A DNA stretch of 64,000 bases from assembly GCF_000001735.4 (NCBI RefSeq), contig NC_003074.8, positions 6,076,101-6,140,100 of the forward strand, written 5' to 3'. The notes under the pieces are model-generated. The model searched no databases and was not told the origin of the DNA. It worked only from the letters and a program-made list of their open reading frames with translations. This document shows, piece by piece, positions 1 to 12,891 of this stretch (positions within the stretch are counted from its first letter, which is position 1; each line of letters begins with the position of its first letter). The position numbers and the translations under genes are program-made. The stretch is from Arabidopsis thaliana (lineage: Eukaryota > Streptophyta > Magnoliopsida > Brassicales > Brassicaceae).

Positions 1-2328
1 CGAGGACAACTCTGGTAGAATCTGTCGGAAGGATATCCGCGCAGAAGATGATCGAAATGCTGCAGTTAGGTCAATTGGTGTAGGAATGAGCGATGATGTT
101 GATGACAATGGGAGTATAATACCTGAATACTTTCCTGGAGAAGGTAGTGAATGGGATCTGGAGCTCCTTCCTTATCGCGGAGTTGGAGTTGCTGGTGTTA
201 AGCCTCCACCTGGTAAAGGTGCGAGTATGCTGCTTAAAAACTTTGCAGATGGTGGATTCTCATTTCCCTCTCCAGTAGCTGATAGACAGAAGTCCCAGGA
301 TGATTCTGCAAACCCTGAATGGTCAAACCATTGCGATGCTGTTGTGAGAAATGAAAGTGATGAACCAAAGGGGCTAATCCAGTCCGATAGCATGATTGTC
401 TCTTCGACAAAAAGATGCAGTGGCTCTTCTTCTGAAAGAAATTTAAGAGACATGGATGATGAAAAGGTTGCGAGTTCAAGAAATTCTTCCCCATCCGCAC
501 TCTCCCATAGTTCTGATACTGGGAGAGAGCACAAAGAAGAAGATGAGGAAGAAACTAGTCATGGGCCTGAAGAAGATCCTGGGACCTCGTTCGAGGATGA
601 GGATGCCATCGTGGTCCAAGAGCAAGTAAGACAGATTCAAGCCCAAGAGCAGGATTTTGAGACCTTCAACCTGAAGATTGTTCACAGGAAAAATAGGTCT
701 GTTCCCTTACAATATCGTGGTTTATTATGTATTAAATGATGTTTCGTACACATTTTGTTTAGAAGGGGGATGAAGTCTGTCCCGAATCTTGTGAACCCTC
801 AGGAAATTTATTTGTTTCTTCTATTTGTCTTCTGTTGCCCAGGACTGGTTTTGAGGAGGATAAGAACTTCCATGTGGTTTTGAATTCTGTCATTGCTGGT
901 CGTTACCATGTCACTGAGCATCTTGGATCAGCAGCTTTTAGCAAAGCAATACAAGCACATGACCTCCACACCGGCATTGATGTTTGTGTAAAGATCATAA
1001 AGAACAACAAAGACTTTTTTGATCAAAGCCTTGATGAGATCAAACTTCTCAAGTATGTCAACCAGCATGATCCTGCTGACAAATATCATCTCCTTCGACT
1101 GTATGACTACTTCTACTTCCGGGTAAGTAGATAGATGCAGAATTGTATCTTTTTCTTTTCAACACCGGGTGGATATTCTGCTGCTTTGGTGCTATGATGT
1201 ATCAATTGTTCGATTCAGTAAAGAACATGGGACGTGAGCCTACATCATGATGCCATTGACTGTGATTAATTGGAATCTCAGTTTTGCAGGAGCACCTGTT
1301 AATAGTATGTGAACTTCTCAAGGCAAACTTGTATGAGTTCCAAAAGTTTAATAGGGAATCAGGGGGAGAGGTTTATTTCACTATGCCAAGATTGCAGGTT
1401 AGCCAACATCTTTACTACTCATCAGTTTTATGTATGTTTTCACTGCTCTCTCATTTTCTTCTAAATCAAAATATTGTGCAGTCAATTACTATCCAGTGCT
1501 TGGAAGCATTGAACTTTCTGCATGGTCTCGGCCTTATACACTGCGACTTAAAACCTGAAAACATACTAATCAAAAGCTACAGCAGATGCGAAATCAAAGT
1601 TATTGATCTGGGAAGTAGCTGTTTTGAGACAGATCATCTTTGCTCCTATGTCCAGTCTAGATCCTACCGTGCTCCAGAAGTCATTCTTGGGCTTCCATAT
1701 GATAAAAAGATAGATATCTGGTCACTTGGCTGCATTTTGGCAGAACTATGTACCGGCAATGTAAGTTCCAGCATCGATGATACCAGTTAAAAGCTTTATA
1801 ATTATATAATCCACTAAGCTAGCTAGGACCCTATAATGTAACTTGCGTCTGCTTTTGCAGGTTCTTTTCCAAAATGATTCTCCGGCTACTTTACTTGCAA
1901 GGGTCATCGGTATAATCGGATCAATTGACCAAGAAATGCTTGCCAAAGGACGTGATACATGCAAGTACTTCACCAAAAATCATTTACTATATGAGAGGAA
2001 CCAGGTGCGTATTGAAAAACCAAAAAGAAAGAAAACTTTACTATATAGTGCGGCTCACAGCTATTACTCAAGCAATTTGTAATGGTTGTTGAATCTGATT
2101 TCAAACTAATGTAATGGGTTTGTGTTTCTAATACCTCAGGAGAGTAACAATTTGGAGTACCTAATACCGAAAAAGTCATCGCTAAGGCGTAGACTACCAA
2201 TGGGTGACCAAGGCTTCATAGACTTTGTGGCATACTTGCTCCAAGTTGATCCAAAGAAACGCCCGTCTGCATTTGAAGCTCTTAAGCATCCTTGGTTGAC
2301 TTATCCCTACGAACCCATATCTGCCTGA
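1..2328 (+). CDS. DYRK-like dual-specificity protein kinase, C-terminal part (5' cut by window)
   Basis: The reading frame is already open at base 2, so the gene starts upstream. Exons: 1-696, 843-1122, 1290-1397, 1482-1760, 1861-2004, 2140-2328, all with GT-AG introns. The first exon encodes an acidic, Ser/Glu-rich, probably disordered N-terminal region. The kinase domain begins in exon 2 (GRYHVTEHLG) and runs almost to the stop. The catalytic loop reads HCDLKPEN and the metal-binding motif is DLG rather than DFG. The activation loop has YVQSRSYRAPE. HCD plus the YxQSRxYR loop is typical of the DYRK/YAK group, whose members autophosphorylate the loop tyrosine and then phosphorylate Ser/Thr. 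Position and sequence fit Arabidopsis At3g17750; substrates are not evident from the sequence. The gene converges on GAD5. Confidence 0.93.
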
Positions 2329-2792
2329 TTCTGTAGGTGCAACAAAAGCAGAATGGATGAGAGCTAGTCAAGGAAGAAGATGATGGTTTGTTTTTCAGAC
2401 ATTGTTTTTTGTTGAAAAGTCTGCTGAGAGTGAAATCTTTCAGACCTTGTTGTATATTAATTTGATGTGTGACTATTGCTCATTTGGTCTCAGCATTTTG
2501 TTTCACTGGTAGCTTGTGAAATATAGTCCCTTCTTCGATTTTGCTTTTGCCACATGCTTTGGGTATTTGATTATATGATTGTAGCCGGTGATATTTTGCA
2601 GCTAATTTTTCGTTTACGAGAGTGAACAATCCTACAACTACTAGTACTAATGACAAGCCACTCTTTCTGAAATATATTTTGTTATACCATCAATATAAAT
2701 AAAATATCAAGAAAAAATTAAAACCTTATTACCGCCAAATGGTCTAAATCAAAACCTTATTACCATATAAGTGCAAAGAATAAGACTTGCGC
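2329..2792. other. Convergent intergenic spacer
   Basis: This stretch holds only the 3' untranslated regions and termination signals of the kinase (+) and GAD5 (-). It is AT-rich, and I see no further gene or structured element. Confidence 0.7.
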
Positions 2793-4738
2793 TTAGCAGA
2801 CAATATTTCTCTTGTGTTCCACAAGGCGTTTCCAATACTTAGTGATATCCTCCAAGGACATCTTGGCAGTCTTCACTTTAACTTCTTCATCATCACCACT
2901 AACCGCTGCAGCCGCAGCAAGATGTGCAATCCTGCTAGGAAGCCCTTCAATCTCTTTCAGCACCTGAATGATATGTGTGATGAGTCTATCTGCAAGGCCT
3001 CGGCTAAAGTCTTCTCTTATCACAACTCTGAGCACAGCAATGTGCTGTGCATCTGCAGGCATAGTGTAAGCCGGTATGATCCACCCGAATTTTCTCAAAG
3101 ACTCTGCGATCTCAAACACCGTGTGCTTGCTACTGTCTTTGAGAGAGAATGCCACTAGTGGCACGCCAATATCTTTGGACACAATGTTGAACTTCCCTGT
3201 CATCTCTATTCCTTCTCTTAGCCTCCTTGCGTTATCCATGCAGTTTTCCATTATGTTCTTGTATCCCTTTTCCAGTTTCCAAAAAGAATCATTAGATTAA
3301 GCAAGATGAAAAAATGAAACTGTAATGCAGATAAGGGAACAAGTACCTCAAAGCCTAGTCGGATAAACTGATAGTACTGAGCAATGATTTGGCTCGACCC
3401 TGCAAAAGAAAACATTGAGTTTCTTAAAGGAAATGTGATGATGGATTTGATTGGATAAAGCCAGTTTTTATTTTACAAACCTTTTGAGAAGTTGAGAGTG
3501 AAAGTGGGTTGATCAGCTCCCAAGTAGTTGATGTGGAAGACAAGTTCCTCTGGCAAATCATCTTTTGTTCTCCAGACAACCCAACCAACTCCTGCATACA
3601 CAAGTCCATACTTGTGACCACTGACGTTAATACTCTTCACCCATGGAAGCCTAAAGTCCCATTCAAGATCAGGGTAGAGGAAAGGAGCAATGAATCCTCC
3701 ACTGGCTGCATCAACATGAATAGGAGTTTCCCATCCTGTCTCTGCGTTTTTCTCAGCTAAGAGATCGTTCAATTGCTTAACGTCCTCAAACTCTCCAGTA
3801 AGTGTGGATCCTAGAATTGCTGCAACACAGATGGTATTCTCATCCACCATCTCTACAGCTTTAGCTGGATCCATAACATAGTAGTCTTCACTTAGTTTCA
3901 CCTCTTTGAGCTCTACCTCAAAGTACCTTGCAAACTTCTCCCAGCACACCTGAGCGGATGAAACAAAGTTTGAAAATGTATTGATATTGGAAAGAAACAG
4001 ATCACTATCCAAAGCAAATGTGATGGTTTGGAGGATAAGAATAAGTAAATATTTTAGACCTGAACATTGGCTCCAGTGACAATGTTAGGCTTATCAATAG
4101 GTAGACCCTGAGCTTTTCTCCTATGTTGCCATTTCCTTTTGAAAGCCAAACCAGCAAGCATTATAGCCTCAGATGAACCAACAGTTCCACACCCAATAGC
4201 AGCCTCGTCTTCTCCAACGGGAGCATGGAACAAGTTTGCTATCATATTTACACACCGGTTCTGAAAAATAAGCCAGATAAAAGATGTATGAGTCTATGAC
4301 AAAACAGTGGAAAGTAGATGAGAGAGAGAATGAGAGGAAAGAAGGAGGAACCTGGAGCTCAGTGGTGACAGGATATTCATCCATATCAACATAGTTCTTA
4401 TTGACAGAATCCATGATGAGTTTGTCACACTCAGGTTCCATCCAAGTGGTGACAAAGGAGGCTAGGTTAAGCCTGGGATTACCATCAAGCATCAACTCAT
4501 CATTGATCACTTGATAAGCAGCATCTTTGGGCATGCAATGGTCAGGCATCTTGAACCTGTTTCAATATATGCAAACAGATACATAAATAATTAAATATAT
4601 AACAATGTAGCATACAAGATTAAAAAAACTAAAATGAGGCAAAACTCTCTGGAACCTGGGAACAACAGCACGGACATATCTAGAAGCAAAAGTGGAATGC
4701 AAATGCTCGTCGGAGTCAGAGTTGGTTGCGAGTACCAT
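2793..4738 (-). CDS. GAD5: Glutamate decarboxylase (GAD5 type)
   Basis: Exons on the minus strand: 4738-4656, 4556-4352, 4260-4060, 3949-3481, 3399-3347, 3266-2793, giving 494 residues, full length for plant GAD. The enzyme converts L-glutamate to GABA and CO2 in the cytosol with pyridoxal phosphate. The PLP-binding lysine lies in [10 protein letters not shown] (about Lys276). Conserved HVDAASGGF and the substrate-region motif GSSEA are present. The C-terminal tail, after an acidic stretch, ends with a Trp in a Lys/Arg-rich segment ([13 protein letters not shown]), which fits the calmodulin-binding tail of plant GADs, so calcium control is likely. The start is the only ATG that gives the family N-terminus. 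Matches At3g17760. Confidence 0.96.
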
Positions 4739-5872
4739 TGTGTTTGAGTTATGCTGAATTGTTGAACATAAAAATATACTATGTCAGAAGCTTTTCACAA
4801 ATATAAAGAAAGTAAGAAAGCAAAAACTCTCTTAACACTAATTTAAGACATTCATATAACTAACTCCCCCCTTGACCCTCTCTTCCCCTTGAATTGGGGA
4901 TTTGGTACATTATTTCAACAACTTATTATTGTCCTCAAACAATTAAACAGAGAACAATATCAGAATCACTGCATATTTATTTCCTGATTTGAGACCACAT
5001 GCACAAATCGATGGTCAATCTGTCTCTTCTTCCCAAGATCATAGACCAGATTATACCAAATACCATCTAAATTATAAAATATTAATCTCACTATATCTCA
5101 AATACCCGACAGACATATAAAGTTGGTCTTGTGAATAAAATACCTTTGGATCAGAAAGTTTCTACGTACTGTATTGAATTACGAGGAACGATTACAACAG
5201 ATTATATACGTCTTGTGATATATATTGAGAGAGATAAGGAGCTACAAAGATTCATGTTTATCTCCTGGCTAATATCCATTTAGATATTTCAGAATATATA
5301 GAAAGATGCTAATGTTATTTACGTACCGAAATTTCAAAAATAATATTTCAAAAAAAAAATAGCGGTACAATGCTTAGGAAACACTTTTGTCAGAGTCGTT
5401 TAACGTGCGTCAGAGCTTTCTTGTAGTACACGTCTCATGCTGATTGGGCAAATTGAACAAATCATATGCAGAGAATACAGATGATAGGGTCTTAAAAAGA
5501 TGGAACAAATATGTGAATTTTTGTGATTATTATTATTACTATTATATTTATTTTGTATAGCTCGCGAGTTAGCTCGGTTTATATATAGAAGATCAAATAA
5601 GGTAAACTGATCTAGCTCATCTAATGAGCTGAGTTTAGTTGAGCGACACCCTTACTTTTAGAACTACAGAATAAACAAAATTAAGAATTCAAAATACCAA
5701 TATAAGTCTTGTTCTCTCTAGGAAGTTCTAAACTCTCACAGTATTACGCACCACCAAAAAAATTGCATAAACGGAGAGCGCCCTCACAAAGTCAGACATC
5801 TTTTAAACGTACATACACCAGAATCCCAATTCGTCTATCCGGGAAATAAAAGAAGAAACTCCGGAGAAGGGA
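4739..5872. other. Spacer: GAD5 promoter and dihydroxyacetone kinase 3' end
   Basis: This AT-rich spacer contains the GAD5 promoter and leader (minus strand) and the 3' end of the next minus-strand gene. I see no coding capacity. Around 5557-5652 there is a short region of repeated AGCTC-type motifs, including a 7-bp perfect hairpin at 5614-5630. Confidence 0.6.
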
Positions 5873-8800
5873 TCATGACGAGCCCTCATACTGCTCCTTT
5901 ACGGCTCTTGCTGCCGCATTGTACCATCCCGCTGCTGCCATTGCACCTGGATCTGGAACCGTTGCAAGATTCTCTGCAGATACATAGCTTGATCTCCCAG
6001 CCTGTTTTACACAATCTCATCCGTCATTTCAAAATATGAAAACCACTTATAGCATAAACAATGGCAGACCGAAATAATGGTATGCTAAACTCACCTGTGC
6101 TTGCATCTGTATGGTTGATTCCGCTCCGGCAGTTGCCGCTTCGCCTGATAGAATGAAAGCAGATATTGGATCCTCTCCAGCGCTCAGTTTCTGTTCTTAT
6201 CAAAAGCAAAAACTCATTACTACTTGCGCAGGTTGCAATTATCTAAATTGTGAAAGAAAGTAAGTTGCTCTTTGTCACCTCCTCAAGAACTTGTGAAGCT
6301 GGGATGAGCGCATCTAGCATCGTTCTGTAGCCCGCAGTTGCTCCACCATATTTGCTGACTGAAGCGATTGATGACTTGAGTGCTTCAGACCCTGATTCAA
6401 TATAACGTTGAGTGTCAAAACGAGCATGTCCCTTTTAGAATACTAACTAACCACAACAAGCAAGCATGATCTCACAATTTTTGGGAGTGACTTCTGACTG
6501 AGCGTTAGCTTTTAGCTCCGCGTATGCTGCCTTGCAGAGGAGATGGTAACTGTTTTCACAAGAGAGCCCGTAATGTCACTTTACCAATAAAACCCAACAG
6601 CATGAGCTGTCTATAACGAAGAAAATGTAAAATAATTTCATGAATTACATTATTCCGCTTGTGCCCCCCATGGCTCTTTTGATTGATAGACCAATCTCAT
6701 TCACTGTTTCCGCAGCATCATTGAGTGGATAACTAGAAACAAAAAGAGACATGGTTAAATTTTTTGTCAAGAATCTCTGTGAAGTCTGAAGAACTCAACA
6801 TAAAGAGAGGTATATGGGGAAGTGAGAGTATCAAATGGACTCACTAGTTTTTCATGTCCTCCAGAATAGCTGTTGCACCTCTGTACATCTACAATATTGA
6901 TGCAAACCCATGTAAGATAATAATACTAAATGAACATAATATAATTATGCACAGTAGCAAGTAGCAACGTCTAAAAAACAAGACTTACTGTTGACCCACA
7001 ATCACCATCGCCTACTTTTCCATCCCATTCATTCAAACTATCCTTAAGGCTGATGATCACAGTTGCTGCTGCTTGAATAGCTGCCTCAAGAACTTGACCT
7101 TCTTTACTCAGCTCTAGAGGTCGGCTTTGAGACTGGTATTGCCAAGTTGTCATGAAATTTACCAAAACCATTTATCAACAAACCTTGATACCTCTAAACA
7201 ACCTATCTTTATCATACTTGTGATGCATACCTCCATGCTTTTTATTGATCGAGAAGGAGGAACAGGAACAGGAATCTTCGCTGGTGGCCGGTTGCCTGCA
7301 ATGCAACAAAAATTTTGTATCTAAGACTATATTCCAAGGAAAAAATTCATGGAAAAACAGAAACAGGTTCAATCTCACAGACCATCAGTGCCAACTGGCC
7401 AATTTGGAGCCTTGGTTGGAGCATCCAATCGGTCTAAAATCGAATGGTCAGCCTTCATGATTGAAATCGAGAATCCTGGGAAAAGAAGCATCGTCAGAAT
7501 GATAACAGGAGTATGTAACACTTAACTAAATGAAGAAATCGACAGAAACTCACCTGCCATATCAAGAGAAGTCATAAAAAAGCCTGTATACACCCTATCA
7601 ACGGCAAGTCCAAATTCCAACTGCAGTTTAGGGACTGCTTTTCCAGCAGCAATCATAAGTTCCATTAAAGGTGTGCCTCCCAAACTGCAAAATCGAAAAG
7701 GAGAAACTAAGTTCTCCCCTAACAACCAAATACACAGAATCATTGAACCAAAATTGATATCACAGCAGCAGCATTTGGTGCAGTTCAAATTATGGAGTAA
7801 ATAGACAAATTTCCGTTTAAATAGTAAAATACATCTAGTGTGGCTTACCCATTGACCATGAGAACCACTCTGTTACCACGAGTAATTGGAACATAATTGG
7901 TCTCCTGCAGAAATGGAAAAATAATTGGATCTATATGACTGAGGAAACAAGACACTTCCATAAAGATAGCACATATAAGTACATACAGGACTAAGTATTT
8001 GCTGAAGAACATGGGACACCACCACATCCACAGGTTCAACGTCAACCACAGCAGCACCAGGTTCTCCATGCTGAGAGAAAATGATACAAGATGTCAACGT
8101 ACAAACCAAAACACTGAAGCAAAGTGAATTAGTGTGCAAACTCGGAAAGATAGAAAATAACATACAATTCCAAGCCCGAGTTCCATCTTCTGTGCGCCAA
8201 GACGATCTGATGTAACCTGTCCAGGAAGTGTACAGACGGATAATGCAACACCCATGGTACCAACCATCTCTGACGCACATTTTGCCTCAGCAGCAACTTT
8301 TTCTAGAGAAAGACCAGCAGCTGCTGCTGCCCCCGCAACCTACCATTTGCCAAGCAGAAGCAAACAAAATAAACTGATGCTTGAAGCTTTATGTTCAGAA
8401 CTTCTTATTGATTCTAAGCTCGTGAAGACAAAACAATCAATCAAAATATAGCAGCCCAAGGTCTCAGACATCACAATTTGAAAAGATACAGTAACAAAAA
8501 CAATATCAACGAACAGTAACTGCATACTAAAGACACTGATTTAGAGTGTGGTTAGAGAAAGGGAGTAAAGGACGAGAGAACCTTATGGACAAGAACTGTT
8601 CCTGCTAACCCTCTGCGTCCAGCGATGCCACGTGGCGGGGGTAAAGCGCAATCCTCTCCAACAATTACAGTCTACAAAGGAGATTCTATTATTCTTCTGG
8701 CAAAAAATCTCAACTGTGAAGTAGCAATAACGAGCAGTACCTCAACTTTGTAACCTTCAGATTTTGCTTGTTCAGCAGCCAAACCAAAGTTCAAGCGATC

Positions 8801-9857
8801 ACCCGTATAATTCTGTCAAGAGAGATGATGGGGAAACTAGATTAATCAAAAAAGTAGAGACATAAATCTATAGTTCCTCTGCAACAATAAAACCATATGT
8901 ATGTGGCTCTCTTTCCCATTCTCACTACCTTGACAATCAATAGACATCCCTCAGTACCAGTTACAGCTCGAATTCCCTGGAATTGAACAAATTAATATCA
9001 TCCACTCAGAAGAAAAAAGGAGACAAAACCCCATTTGGAGGACTCACAGCAAGGATAGAATCAACTGGTGGGGAGGCAAAGACATCTCCACAAATAGCAG
9101 CTGTTAGCATTCCTTCTCCAACGTATCCAGCATGTGCTGGCTCATGCCCACTGCCTCCACCTGCAAACGAAAGCGGCATTGCTTATAAGAGTTTCAGAAC
9201 TCTACACCAACCACGTAATAATCAGTCACAAAACTCTTACCTGAGATAACGGCAACCTTGTCATATTTTGCAGCCGAGACATCAGCTCGTAGCACCACCT
9301 TAACCTCAGGAAAACCATCCAAATACTGGAGTCCAGGATAAGTTTCTACCAGACCCTCTATGAACTCAGTTACAACATCTGCAAAACGGAAACCATTCTT
9401 TATTCCATCAATTCTCTTAATACAAGAGTCACAAGCCGCTAGTTCTCTACCAAGAGGATGTTAATTGCAATTCCATGCGGAAATTATACCCTATGCCATT
9501 AAAATCATGACATCGTCTTGACCATGCAACGAAACACAACGGTGACGAAGCAGATTTTCGAGGATCCAGAACAAAATTGGGGGGAAAATGTGGATAAATA
9601 GACCAAGGCGAATTTTATGAGCAAGAGACTCGCAATGCAAATCATTTCGCAAACAGTAACACAATCGGGAAACAAAATTAACATAGGTCAACAGTTCGCC
9701 AGAGCGTTCACAATTCTAATCGACCTAATCTACGCCGGAGAAAGTAAAATGTCGGGGATGCGAATAACAGAGAAACGCAAGAAAAAAAAGGAAGGAGGAA
9801 GACGAAGAAGAACGAACCGTTGGGGTTGTTGATGAATTTCTTGGCTGCGAAATCCAT
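5873..9857 (-). CDS. Dihydroxyacetone kinase (DhaK-DhaL fusion)
   Basis: Nineteen exons: 9857-9818, 9378-9241, 9160-9048, 8976-8929, 8812-8741, 8671-8582, 8339-8166, 8070-7987, 7904-7849, 7684-7554, 7475-7383, 7295-7231, 7132-6989, 6888-6845, 6732-6649, 6549-6476, 6391-6279, 6190-6095, 6001-5873. They join without frame errors into 595 residues. The N-terminal DhaK domain carries [13 protein letters not shown] and the substrate-binding His in GLGIHGEPG (about His226), which forms a hemiaminal with dihydroxyacetone. After a Pro-rich linker ([10 protein letters not shown]), the DhaL domain has the Mg-ATP motif GDGDCGST (about 409-416) and GGTSG. This is the single-chain ATP-dependent kinase, not the bacterial PTS form. 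It phosphorylates dihydroxyacetone or glyceraldehyde, probably in the cytosol since no transit peptide is seen. Matches At3g17770. Confidence 0.95.
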
Positions 9858-10083
9858 AATTGCGAGTATTAAGCCGCTATCAAAACCTGAGAATCGGAGA
9901 AGCTCGCATGTAAGAGGAGAAGATTGTAGCGGAAGGTTTAAGGAAACCCAGAGAGAAATAAGAGTCAACAACAGCAACGCGTGAGAGAGAAGAGAAAGGA
10001 GCAAGAAGAAGAGAGACGCAAATGGGAGTTTGTTCCGTACGAGAAACCCCAAACTTAAATAAATGACAGTTGCAGAACTAATA

Positions 10084-10096
10084 TGGGCCAGGCCCA
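10084..10096. promoter_or_regulatory. Inverted Site II (TCP) motif pair near dihydroxyacetone kinase
   Basis: TGGGCC and GGCCCA lie back to back with one base between them, about 230 bp upstream of the dihydroxyacetone kinase ATG. Site II motifs bind TCP factors and are common in plant housekeeping promoters. The function here is inferred. Confidence 0.5.
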
Positions 10097-10194
10097 ATTT
10101 AAGTGGATAAGATTGATTATGACGAGTTTGTATATTACTTTATTTTCATAGGTTTATTACCTAATTAGACTCTAGATGGTCACTGTGTGGTGAA

Positions 10195-10200
10195 CACGTG
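10195..10200. promoter_or_regulatory. G-box CACGTG
   Basis: A perfect palindromic G-box (context aaCACGTGat, ABRE-like) lies in the divergent spacer. It is a possible bZIP/bHLH site about 340 bp from the dihydroxyacetone kinase start and 720 bp from the BAP29-like start. Confidence 0.4.
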
Positions 10201-10740
10201 ATATGAGTACGTCGTCGTGTGCCACGCGCTCGCCTCTGCCGTGTCACTGCGTATTTGTAATTTGTATTGGATGATGAAACTTCAAATTTTTATTTTTATT
10301 TTGAAACTACAGTTTTAACATTTTATTCCCCAAAGAGTTCATCGTATATAAGTTTTTAACATTTTAATATACTTTTTTCAAATTTATATGTTCTAGAAGT
10401 TGTTTTGTTCAAAGTTTGAAATCAACTTTAGACTTCGTTGAATGTCTTGATTTGCTTCACATGTCGATTCATTTCTTAAAATATCATATTTTGGTATTTC
10501 AAAAGTTATCCTAATAATGTTTTCTCTTCTGCATTTGGTCTTAATTCTACAACCTATACTATATAAAGTTTGGTTATTAGCTATACAGTATGAGTTATAC
10601 ATGAATGGTATAAGTTCCTAACATAGTTGTAATTAGGAGTCATAGCTACTTTTTAAGTTCGATTATCACCTTTGACGAACCATTCTGAAACGGAAGTTAA
10701 TTAGTGGGTCTGGCAATGAAGTCAATACATGGTCAACAAT

Positions 10741-10759
10741 TGGGCCGTAAAAAGGCCCA
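10741..10759. promoter_or_regulatory. Inverted Site II motif pair in the BAP29-like promoter
   Basis: TGGGCC (10741-10746) and GGCCCA (10754-10759) face each other about 160 bp upstream of the BAP29-like ATG. The same arrangement occurs at 10084-10096 near the divergent partner. Confidence 0.5.
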
Positions 10760-10881
10760 TCAATTATTTTATTTTTTAAAAAGTCAAAACCGGCCGGCAG
10801 ACGCTCACGGCGTAGATACGTGGTCGACGCGCGCATAATCACAAATCAGAATATATTGTTTTTGGATCGGAAGAGAGATCT

Positions 10882-10907
10882 AGAAGAAGAAGAAGAAGAA
10901 GAAGAAG
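10882..10907 (+). repeat. (AGA)n microsatellite in the 5' leader
   Basis: About nine AGA triplets stand immediately before the BAP29-like start codon. GA-rich 5' leaders are common in Arabidopsis, and the tract length is likely to vary among accessions. Confidence 0.85.
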
Positions 10908-10915
10908 GGGGAATA

Positions 10916-12028
10916 ATGGCATTGCAATGGCTGATTCTGTCGTATGTGGTTGCCGCCGAGGTAGCGATCGCCGTCATCTTGACTCTCCCTTACCCAATGC
11001 TCCTGAAGAAACGCATCGTATCACTTATCTCGCTCATACTCAATCCTGCCGCTTCCATCGTCGCCTTCGCTGGATTTCAACTCCTCGGTAATCGCCTCTC
11101 TATCTCTCTCTCTCTCTATTTCTTAGATCGTCTAATTTCCCACTCTTTTTCTTCGTCTGGATCGATTATAATTAAGGTTTCGAGTTGGGATTAATTTTGG
11201 TACCTTTTTTTTGTTTTGGTAATGGTTTATTCAGATATTTACTGGAAGAATGAGCATAGGCTATTGTGCTCATCTGAAGTTTGCACTACTACAGAGCGGG
11301 ATCGTCACGAGAAATCCGTAAGTTCATCTATGAAACATTTCACTTATGATCTTTGATACTGGAATTGAAGCGAGTGTTAGTTCATACAACATTTGAGTTC
11401 TCAGTAGCAGCATTACCAATTGCATATTTGGTCAGAGACTCACAGGGTTAGTGCTACTGCTTGGTGTTGATCTCTTCTGAGCTCGCGTTTATAGCATCAC
11501 TTTGCTGTTGTTAAGAGCTATAAAATGCTGCAAGGAATCTTCTTGTGGTGGAAATACAAGTTTCTTTGATAAATTATGTGAGAAAGGAACTGATGTCGTA
11601 TTCATTTTATGCCCTGTTCTTGTGAACTTGTTGGCGGTTGGTTGTTGATGAAATTATACCACTCCAATTGTACCTCTTTCCTAAAACATCTACCCGAGCC
11701 TTTTCGATATGTGTTATGTCTTCCATCTGTTATTAGCAACACATCAAAGCTTCAGTTCCCTGTCCCTAAATTGTCTCAGTTCAGCTTGCTTACTAGTAGT
11801 TTACTTGTGTTTCAGGTCTATAAGGCTCAGAGGAATGGGGTTCTGTGTGCGGCTGGGATCCTTCTCTACTGGTACATCATTCAACTATAACTCACTTGGA
11901 ACTTTGTATGTTTAGTTTTTTACTGATATTCTCTCGTATTCACTGACAGGTGCATCTTCCGCATCTGCAAGTACCACAAAGACCTTGAGCGTTTGGAGCA
12001 ATTAGAGAAGAGATACAAGGACGAGTAG
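10916..12028 (+). CDS. Small BAP29/BAP31-like ER membrane protein
   Basis: Exons 10916-11087, 11235-11317, 11816-11871 and 11950-12028 join to 129 residues. Three hydrophobic segments are visible: near residues 3-25, in the 40s-50s (ending GFQLL), and near 90-110 (GVLCAAGILLYW). A charged tail ending EKRYKDE follows. This is the size and layout of the short plant proteins related to B-cell receptor-associated protein 29/31, ER membrane proteins of vesicle trafficking. The plant protein lacks the long C-terminal coiled coil of animal BAP31. The ATG directly follows the GA-rich leader. Matches At3g17780; the molecular role in plants is not shown by the sequence. Confidence 0.88.
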
Positions 12029-12880
12029 AAATCTTCCCAACTGAGAGTCTGGTACTACTGTTATAGTATCACTCGGCGTGTGAGTAGTCCCAAAAACTGA
12101 ATGAGAGCATGATTTGATCTTGAGAAAATTTTTACACAGACCCTTTTGTGTTAATTCCTTCTGCAACTTTTGGTTTACTTTTTGGAGGAACAACAGGCTC
12201 TGTTTTTCACGTCCAGAATTCACCTTTACAGATTATAGTTGTTACAAGAAATAAGATTTCCTTCCTGTACTAATAGTAGTGAAGGAAGAATTAGTGGTCC
12301 GAGTAAAATTTGCAAATGTCTGTAGATTGACTTGAGAGACAGCCCTGCCAGAGCAAAGCTGATCTGGGTGTTCTGGGCTTTGATGGTTCAGTCATGGGGC
12401 TCATTTATCTGTTTGGTTTAAGTATTTGGCAGTTAACTGCATGCTGGTCTTGCTTAAATCGGATGAGCCGGGTGGAACACTATATATAGGCCCGTCTAAA
12501 GAGCTGGAGCGGATCGGTTAAAATGTACATTGGAAGTGGAAGAAATATGTTTCTGAAGATCTGTAGTCAAGGGATCCTCTCTTATTTTGTAACCACAAGT
12601 CCACAAGACATGAACCCCAGAAACAAAGAAGTAAACCCTATGGAACCAAACTCCAAAGGATCCGAGAACTAACGTGAAAGCAACCTATTCACGAACGTAT
12701 TGACTAGACCAAAACGACTGTTACCGATATGTGGGCCTGTATTTGTAACGGCCCTGAAATACAGGGATGTTAAAATGGGCTCCTGATATCCATTTCAACG
12801 TTTTTGACTTGAACTCAAAATAACTAGAGATTACTTACTACACTGAAAAGTATACACAGTGTTCACTAAAACTGTTAAGC

Positions 12881-12891
12881 TACGTGACGTG
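12881..12891. promoter_or_regulatory. Tandem ACGT element TACGTGACGTG
   Basis: Two overlapping ACGTG cores lie about 790 bp upstream of the PAP17 ATG. Such cores bind bZIP factors. This fits the reported ABA and salt responsiveness of the Arabidopsis gene, but the link is inferred. Confidence 0.4.

Larger units (their letters stand above)
9858..10915. other. Divergent promoter region
   Basis: This is the shared upstream region of the dihydroxyacetone kinase (-) and the BAP29-like gene (+). It carries two head-to-head Site II motif pairs and one G-box, listed separately. The middle (10260-10640) is AT-rich with nothing I recognise. Confidence 0.65.

Noticed and set aside
172..534. Antisense 120-codon ORF over the kinase N-terminal exon
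   Set aside because: It lies opposite a well-supported exon with low-complexity Ser/Glu codons, which create long antisense frames. Nothing protein-like is seen in the translation.
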